Source: CAZNXJ01 sp964577115
GTDB lineage: Bacteria > Planctomycetota > Planctomycetia > Pirellulales > Pirellulaceae
Length of the DNA: 12,557 nucleotides
Assembly (NCBI GenBank): GCA_964577115.1
Contig: CAZNXJ010000058.1
Span: forward strand, 1-12,557
Direction of reading: 5' to 3'
Shown here: one piece after another, positions 7,833-12,557 of the stretch
How positions within the stretch are numbered: position 1 is the stretch's first letter
How the letters are laid out: every line of letters begins with the position of its first letter
Notes under the pieces: generated by a model
What the model was told of the DNA's origin: nothing
The model's input: only the letters and a program-made list of their open reading frames with translations
The model's database searches: none
Translations under genes and position numbers: made by a program

Positions 7833-8186
7833 ATGAGCCAAGAAGTGAAAGTGGATCGTCGCAACAACCGGAACGTTCGTCGTACGTCGGAGCGCCGCAA
7901 GGAGCAGGCGCCGGTGGCGGTCGAGCGCCGCCAGGCCGAGCGCCGCAAGGTTCCGCGTCGCCGCCAGATCGATCCGACCACTTGCGAACGCGACTACTCG
8001 CAGGACGAAATCGAGTTCATGCAGGCGCTGGATGCGTACAAGCGGGCGAACGGACGCATGTTCCCGACGTGCAGCGAGATTCTCGAAGTCATCCGCGGGC
8101 TGGGCTACGTCCGCGTCAACAGCACCGAAACGCAATCTGCCGAGGAAGCGGAAGCAGCAGAGCCGGGGCAAGAGGCCGTCGTCTAA
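7833..8186 (+). CDS. Conserved planctomycete-type small basic protein, function unknown
   Basis: The protein is 117 aa in three parts. Residues 1-46 are extremely Arg-rich, with ERRK-like units repeated (SERRKEQ, VERRQAERRKVPRRR). Residues 47-95 are a compact predicted-helical core, IDPTTCERDYSQDEIEFMQALDAYKR then NGRMFPTCSEILEVIRGLGYVRV. Residues 97-117 are acidic. The core, in particular the FPTxSEuLEVuRxLGY pattern (u = hydrophobic), is one I recognise from planctomycete hypothetical proteins, but I could not search for it. No catalytic motif is visible; the two Cys (C51, C80) are too few for a clear metal site. The basic arm suggests binding to nucleic acid or another polyanion, which is inference only. 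This frame is preferred over two overlapping open frames (7805-8311 plus, 7818-8171 minus) because it has the conserved core. It is the only complete plus-strand gene here. Confidence 0.85.
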   Translation: MSQEVKVDRRNNRNVRRTSERRKEQAPVAVERRQAERRKVPRRRQIDPTTCERDYSQDEIEFMQALDAYKRANGRMFPTCSEILEVIRGLGYVRVNSTETQSAEEAEAAEPGQEAVV

Positions 8187-8198
8187 GCGTGGCGCAAG

Positions 8199-8238
8199 GG
8201 GTGCCCACTTTCCCGATTCGACGCGCTAACCGGCACCC
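8199..8238. terminator. Inverted repeat between convergent genes, possible terminator
   Basis: GGGTGCC (8199-8205) and GGCACCC (8232-8238) are exact reverse complements with a 26-nt loop. They lie in the 117-nt gap between the stop of the 117-aa gene (8186) and the stop of the convergent anti-sigma gene (8304). The placement suits a bidirectional terminator, but there is no T-tract on either side and the loop is long, so intrinsic termination is doubtful. Confidence 0.25.
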
Positions 8239-8303
8239 AGAACCCGCTCGAAGAGGCGGATTGTCTCGTGAATTATGCCGCGATGCCGCATTGCCCACGC
8301 TCG

Positions 8304-8993
8304 TTAAGTGACGTTGAGCGCCGGTGGGAGCCAAGCCTGGGGCGAGCGGTTGGGAGCGTCGCGGTCGACGATGGGCAGCGTGCGGCGAAGAGCGCTAAGG
8401 GCGCTCGTGACCGAATCCGCGACGGGCCGGAGGCTACCTGTCAGCTCGTCCACGGGCGCTCGCGGCATGCGGTCCAAATGCGTGCTGACGGACGTGAGCC
8501 ACTGGCGGTAGGCCGCCAGATGAGCGACCGTGTGAGGATCCACCGTTCCGGGTGGGTGGGGTTGGCCGGCGGGAGCGTCAGACGACGGCACCGCCGAGGC
8601 CATCCCTGGATGCGCGGGTCGATCCAACTCGGGACGTATCGAATCGGCCGTGCGAAATACGAGCAACGTGACGCCCACGACCAGCAGCACCGCTACGGCG
8701 CTGGACATCCACGGTCGCCAGCGCGGCGCCCATGCGGACCCGGCGCGACGGCTCGCAAGCGAAGCCGAACGCGTGCGCTCACGCAACCACTGCTCAACGA
8801 CGCGATCCGCCAGCTCCGGCGGGGGCTCGATGGCCTTTTGGGCGAGCGTCGTCGTGAGCAGTTGCTGGGTCTGTAGGACCTCGCGGCATGCCGGGCAGCT
8901 CAGAGTGTGCCCGACCAGTTCGGCATCCGCCTCCGGCCTCTGCCGCTCGTCCAACAATTCCTGCCAGCGCCGTTCAAACTCACGGCAATTCAC
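8304..8993 (-). CDS. Anti-sigma factor with N-terminal zinc-binding domain and one membrane segment
   Basis: The predicted 229-aa protein starts at GTG 8991-8993, with AGGAG 7 nt upstream (9005-9001). It overlaps the sigma gene by 14 nt, so the two are probably translated in a coupled way. The N-terminal part is a ZAS/zf-HC2 type anti-sigma domain with the motif H29-x3-C33-x2-C36 (GHTLSCPAC) and a further Cys at position 3. A single membrane segment follows at about 95-114 (WMSSAVAVLLVVGVTLLVF). The remaining 110 or so residues are outside the cytoplasm and Pro/Ala-rich (PAHPGMASAVPSSDAPAGQPHPPG), without a known sensor fold. Members of this family hold the cognate ECF sigma factor at the membrane until a signal releases it. 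The gene order (sigma, then anti-sigma) is the usual one. The nature of the signal is not visible. Confidence 0.88.
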   Translation of the reverse strand: MNCREFERRWQELLDERQRPEADAELVGHTLSCPACREVLQTQQLLTTTLAQKAIEPPPELADRVVEQWLRERTRSASLASRRAGSAWAPRWRPWMSSAVAVLLVVGVTLLVFRTADSIRPELDRPAHPGMASAVPSSDAPAGQPHPPGTVDPHTVAHLAAYRQWLTSVSTHLDRMPRAPVDELTGSLRPVADSVTSALSALRRTLPIVDRDAPNRSPQAWLPPALNVT

Positions 8994-9540
8994 AGTACGA
9001 CTCCTGCACGACCTCGCGCGCTCGCAAAAAGGCAATCAGCTCCCGCCGCGCCCGATGTACCCAGGTCTTAATGGTGCCCACGGGGCGGTCGAGGATTTCG
9101 GCGATTTCTGCGTAGCTCAGCTGCCGTTCGTGAAACAGCACAAAAGCGCTGCGGTGATCGCTCCGCAGACGCTCGAGGGCCAGATCGACTTCCTCCTCGA
9201 GCTGACGGGCATCCATCTCGTTCGGCGTCGGATCCGGGATCGCCTCCGGCAGCTCGCTATACTGCCGCCGGCGAACTCGGTTGCTGATGGCCGTCCGGCA
9301 GCGGTTCGCGGCGATGGTCATCAGCCACGGTTCAAACGCTCGATTCGGATCGTAGCTCGCAAGACTGCGCAGCGCTCGCAGCAGCGTCTCCTGCGCCGCG
9401 TCTTCGGCGTCTTCACGCTGGCCCAGCATACGGAGGCAGACAGCGAAAACAGCCGTCTGGTACCTCTCAACCAAGGCGCGCACGGCCGACTCGTCGCCCG
9501 AAAGGCATCCGGCGATTAGCTGCGCTGTGCTGTCGGTCAA
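8980..9540 (-). CDS. ECF-family RNA polymerase sigma factor (sigma-70 group 4)
   Basis: The protein is 186 aa, the usual ECF size. Region sigma-2 lies at about 20-92, with LVERYQTAVFAVCLRML, the core-binding DAEDAAQETLLRAL, and FEPWLMTIAANRCRTAISNRVRRR for -10 recognition. Region sigma-4 lies at about 118-172, with the helix-turn-helix LSYAEIAEILDRPVGTIKTW followed by VHRARREL for -35 recognition. The linker carries no extra domain. Translation starts at TTG (9538-9540), the only start that fits GGAGG at 9552-9548 with 7-nt spacing. That ribosome-binding site is buried in a perfect hairpin, listed separately. The gene lies 81 nt downstream of the FHA gene and overlaps the anti-sigma gene at its 3' end, so the three are probably one operon. 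Its target promoters cannot be inferred here. Confidence 0.96.
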   Translation of the reverse strand: MTDSTAQLIAGCLSGDESAVRALVERYQTAVFAVCLRMLGQREDAEDAAQETLLRALRSLASYDPNRAFEPWLMTIAANRCRTAISNRVRRRQYSELPEAIPDPTPNEMDARQLEEEVDLALERLRSDHRSAFVLFHERQLSYAEIAEILDRPVGTIKTWVHRARRELIAFLRAREVVQESYCELP

Positions 9541-9545
9541 GCCAC

Positions 9546-9563
9546 TTCCTCCCGTCGGAGGAA
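9546..9563 (-). promoter_or_regulatory. Hairpin enclosing the Shine-Dalgarno sequence of the ECF sigma gene
   Basis: In the mRNA sense, TTCCTCC (9563 to 9557), loop GACG (9556 to 9553) and GGAGGAA (9552 to 9546) form a perfect 7-bp stem with a 4-nt loop. The 3' arm is the Shine-Dalgarno sequence itself, 7 nt from GGAGG to the TTG start. Folding would hide the ribosome-binding site, and the 5' arm is effectively an anti-Shine-Dalgarno copy. That the repeat exists is plain from the sequence; that it controls translation is inference. Confidence 0.65.
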
Positions 9564-9621
9564 TGTACCCACGACTCGGCAGAGAGGTTTCAGTTAGAAA
9601 TGGGCCTCGTTCTCGGGGCGC

Positions 9622-10302
9622 TTACGGGCGGTTGAAAAACCGCTTTAGCATGTCGGCGGCCGCATCGCGCGAGGTGGCCGTAGCCGCAGCTTGACGCGGA
9701 GGCAGCTTGCCGGGCACTTTCTTCTCCGGCTTTTTTTCTTTTTCTTTTTCTTTGTCTTTGTCCGCCGCTTCGGCAGCGCTGTCCGCCGGTTTCACCGGTG
9801 CCTCGGTCTCGTTCGGCGGGGATACGACCGTCTCGAGGGCCACGCGTTCGGTTTCGTCCAAGCGGAACTGGCGCGTGTCGGGATCCTGGCGCGTTCCCGG
9901 CCCCGCTTCGTCCGAGTTCAACCATTTTGTGATGTCGTCATCGTTCACGACGCTGTCGTCGTTTACGATATCGACCGGAGACTGCGGAGCTTGGGAGGCG
10001 GGAACTGGCTGGTGAATCTCGAAACGAAGTTCCAGTTTGCCTACTCGCAGCACATCGCCATGCTTTGCTTCCGTCTCGGCCTCCAAACGAACCTGGTTCA
10101 GAAAGGTTCCGTTGCGGCTCCCGAGATCTTCGACAAAGACTCGATTGTCGCGAAGCCGAACCGCGCAATGCCGGCGGCTAATCGAGTCGCTCTTCGGACG
10201 AAGTTGACAGCTGTCGCTACGTCCGATCAGGAACTCGTCTTGGGCGACCTTCAATTCCCTCCCTGCGCTACTGCCGTTCAGTACTTTCAGCTTGACCTGC
10301 AT
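9622..10302 (-). CDS. FHA-domain protein
   Basis: The start is the ATG at 10300-10302 (226 aa), preceded by a purine-rich ribosome-binding site (GGGAAAGGGG, 4 nt from the ATG). The upstream in-frame ATG at 10404 adds 34 residues unlike the FHA fold. The forkhead-associated domain fills about residues 1-97 with all signature elements: GR in LIGRSDSC (27-28), SxxH in SRRHC (S42, H45) and the N in DLGSRNGTFLN (59-69). FHA domains bind phosphothreonine peptides, so the partner is probably a Ser/Thr-kinase substrate, but no kinase gene lies in this window. The rest is acidic linker, then a Lys/Glu low-complexity run (DKDKEKEKEKKPEKK, 181-195), then a short C-terminal helix (SRDAAADMLKRFFNRP). The gene is upstream of the ECF sigma gene (81-nt gap) and has its own candidate promoter. 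Confidence 0.92.
   Translation of the reverse strand: MQVKLKVLNGSSAGRELKVAQDEFLIGRSDSCQLRPKSDSISRRHCAVRLRDNRVFVEDLGSRNGTFLNQVRLEAETEAKHGDVLRVGKLELRFEIHQPVPASQAPQSPVDIVNDDSVVNDDDITKWLNSDEAGPGTRQDPDTRQFRLDETERVALETVVSPPNETEAPVKPADSAAEAADKDKEKEKEKKPEKKVPGKLPPRQAAATATSRDAAADMLKRFFNRP
9730..9736 (-). other. In-frame slippery heptamer A AAA AAG in the FHA gene
   Basis: The zero-frame codons GAA AAA AAG contain the heptamer A AAA AAG in the phase needed for -1 slippage, as in E. coli dnaX. A -1 shift would replace the last 35 residues with 46 others and stop at 9590-9592, within the gap before the sigma gene. GCCGG and CCGGC (12-nt loop) could form a 5-bp stem directly downstream. There is no Shine-Dalgarno-like stimulator upstream, and the site lies in a Lys/Glu run where such A-rich strings arise naturally. 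Functional slippage is unproven. Confidence 0.3.
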
Positions 10303-10473
10303 ACAACCCCTTTCCCTCGCCTGGTTATTCGCAAGCGTATCTCTCGTTACCTCCGACTGAAGAATGGAGTCGAATAGATGAGAGCGCAAGTGCCGGAGGA
10401 GCAATCGCTGCGAATCGCCATTCGAGATGCGTCAAGTCGAGCCGCAGCCGCAGAGGGGCGGCCGAACCCAACT

Positions 10474-10503
10474 ATTATCGCGAACAGCCTATCCTGTTCG
10501 CAA
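10474..10503 (-). promoter_or_regulatory. Candidate promoter with palindromic operator upstream of the FHA gene
   Basis: On the minus strand, TTGCGA (10498-10503; 4 of 6 to the -35 consensus) and GATAAT (10474-10479; 5 of 6 to the -10 consensus) are 18 nt apart. A perfect inverted repeat covers the spacer and most of the -35: GCGAACAG and CTGTTCGC around a 6-nt centre (10480-10501). This is where a repressor site would be expected. The leader to the FHA start would be about 165 nt. The repeat has no T-tract after it and so is not a good terminator for the upstream gene, which ends at 10574. The regulator is unknown. Confidence 0.5.
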
Positions 10504-10573
10504 CTGTCAGCAAGACGCAAATTGTAATTTTTTCGCCGACGATCCCGCTGTCTTCTTCTTGTTTTTTCGGCGG

Positions 10574-11295
10574 CTAGCGACGCTCGGTCCATCCTTTGTC
10601 GCGGAACTTCGCCGCCTCAATCTGGCGAGCTAGTTCGCGTTCCTCCGGGAGAAGTTCCGAAGGGCGCAGATCAAGCCCCAGGCGGTCCGCCACGAGCTCG
10701 GCCCACCGGACTGCTAGCACCCGCGAATCCAGTGCCAAATCAGCGAGTACCTGAAGACCGGCCAGTTCAGGGGCCGCGGGAGACGTGTCCAGCAGCAGGC
10801 TGCCGTGCTGCAAGAGGCCCCCTCGGTAGCGCCGCTGAGCGCTACCGAGCACCTTGCGATCGCCGACAAGCAAATCGCCATCGGCCCGGCGCAGAAAACA
10901 CAAGAACGGCTCGGCGCCCGCCGACGGCTCCCCCGGCACCGCTAGGTGCGCCCGGATGCCGTATTCGCCGAGCAGCATGATGGCCGTTTCATGCAGCGCA
11001 AGATAGTAATGCCGCGAGGCTTCGGCCGATCGGCTGGGCGCGTAGCACGTCAAGCTATAGGTCAACTCGCGGTCATGTAGAATCGCTCCCCCGCCCGTGC
11101 TCCGCCGCACCAGCGGCGCTGCGGCGCTCGGCGGATGCGTCTGGCGGTCCGCAGCGGCCTGGAAGTAGCCCAGCGACAGCGTCGGTTCCGACCACGCGTA
11201 AAAGCGTAGGCAAGGCGCACCACCGGCCGCTGCCGAGTGTAGCAGCGCCTCGTCGACCGCCATGTTCCACGATCCGGGAGCTGCGGAGTCGAAGA

Positions 11296-11311
<16 letters not shown>
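10574..11311 (-). CDS. lipM: LipM-type octanoyltransferase (lipoate/biotin protein ligase family)
   Basis: The protein is 245 aa of the BPL/LplA/LipB cofactor-transferase fold. Motifs in order are RRSTGGGAILHDRELTYSL (69-87, lipoyl/octanoyl-binding loop), PFLCF with C138, DRKVLGSAQRR (151-161) with the active-site Lys K153, GGLLQHGSLLLD (164-175), and a C-terminal KFRDKGWTERR motif typical of the family. A Cys shortly before the GRKxxGSAQ motif marks LipM-type octanoyl-ACP:GcvH transferases, which use a thioester on that Cys. LplA lipoate ligases use ATP instead and usually have an additional C-terminal domain that this protein lacks. The start ATG overlaps the gcvPB end by 16 nt, and without its own ribosome-binding site it is probably translationally coupled. 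The neighbour fits: GcvP works on the lipoylated GcvH. Scavenging lipoate ligase remains the alternative. Confidence 0.8.

Positions 11312-12557
<1,246 letters not shown>

Noticed and set aside
7805..8311. Plus-strand 168-aa frame and minus-strand 117-aa frame (7818-8171) over the small basic protein gene
   Set aside because: Both are low-complexity Arg/Gly/Pro translations. The frame at 7833-8186 has the conserved-looking helical core and a sensible end.
9564..9621. ECF-type autoregulated promoter before the sigma gene
   Set aside because: A GAAACC string is present, but no matching -10 element lies at the spacing ECF promoters normally use.
10530..10576. Possible terminator after lipM
   Set aside because: CGCCGA and TCGGCG could pair across a long loop, but on the minus strand the stem is followed by A-runs, not T-runs.

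Overview
This 12.6 kb window is GC-rich chromosomal DNA. It looks like a planctomycete, probably of the Pirellulales group. The clues are a small arginine-rich protein that I recognise as planctomycete-type (7833-8186, from memory, no search run), a STAS protein, a gene block pairing an FHA protein with an ECF sigma/anti-sigma pair, a split glycine decarboxylase, several GTG/TTG starts and several genes without a Shine-Dalgarno sequence. No rRNA, tRNA, insertion sequence, phage gene or CRISPR array was seen. Only the 117-aa gene (and possibly a gene fragment at the left edge) reads on the + strand; all the rest read on the - strand.

Right end (10574-12557, - strand): gcvPB, cut by the window edge, overlaps a LipM-type octanoyltransferase gene by 16 nt. 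GcvP works on the lipoyl arm of GcvH and LipM would supply the octanoyl precursor of that arm, so this looks like the tail of a glycine-cleavage operon with its own cofactor-attachment gene.

Middle right (8304-10503, - strand): a signalling block of FHA-domain protein, ECF sigma factor and membrane-anchored zinc-binding anti-sigma factor. Sigma and anti-sigma overlap by 14 nt and look translationally coupled. The FHA gene has its own candidate promoter carrying a perfect inverted repeat. The sigma gene starts at TTG, and its Shine-Dalgarno sequence is one complete arm of a perfect 7-bp hairpin, suggesting control at translation.

Middle (6386-8303): the 117-aa protein on the + strand is divergent from a TPR lipoprotein gene (GTG start) across 371 nt of non-coding DNA.

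Left (214-6385, - strand): serC, serA and alaS lie close together (gaps of 25 and 57 nt) and probably form an operon covering two serine-biosynthesis steps and alanyl-tRNA charging. A small STAS-domain gene follows after 168 nt. The first 213 nt hold at most the end of a + strand gene.

The coding content is largely housekeeping, and I do not see a clear undescribed multi-gene system. The observations most worth testing are regulatory: the sequestered sigma ribosome-binding site, the operator-like palindrome before the FHA gene, and a possible -1 frameshift site in the FHA gene.
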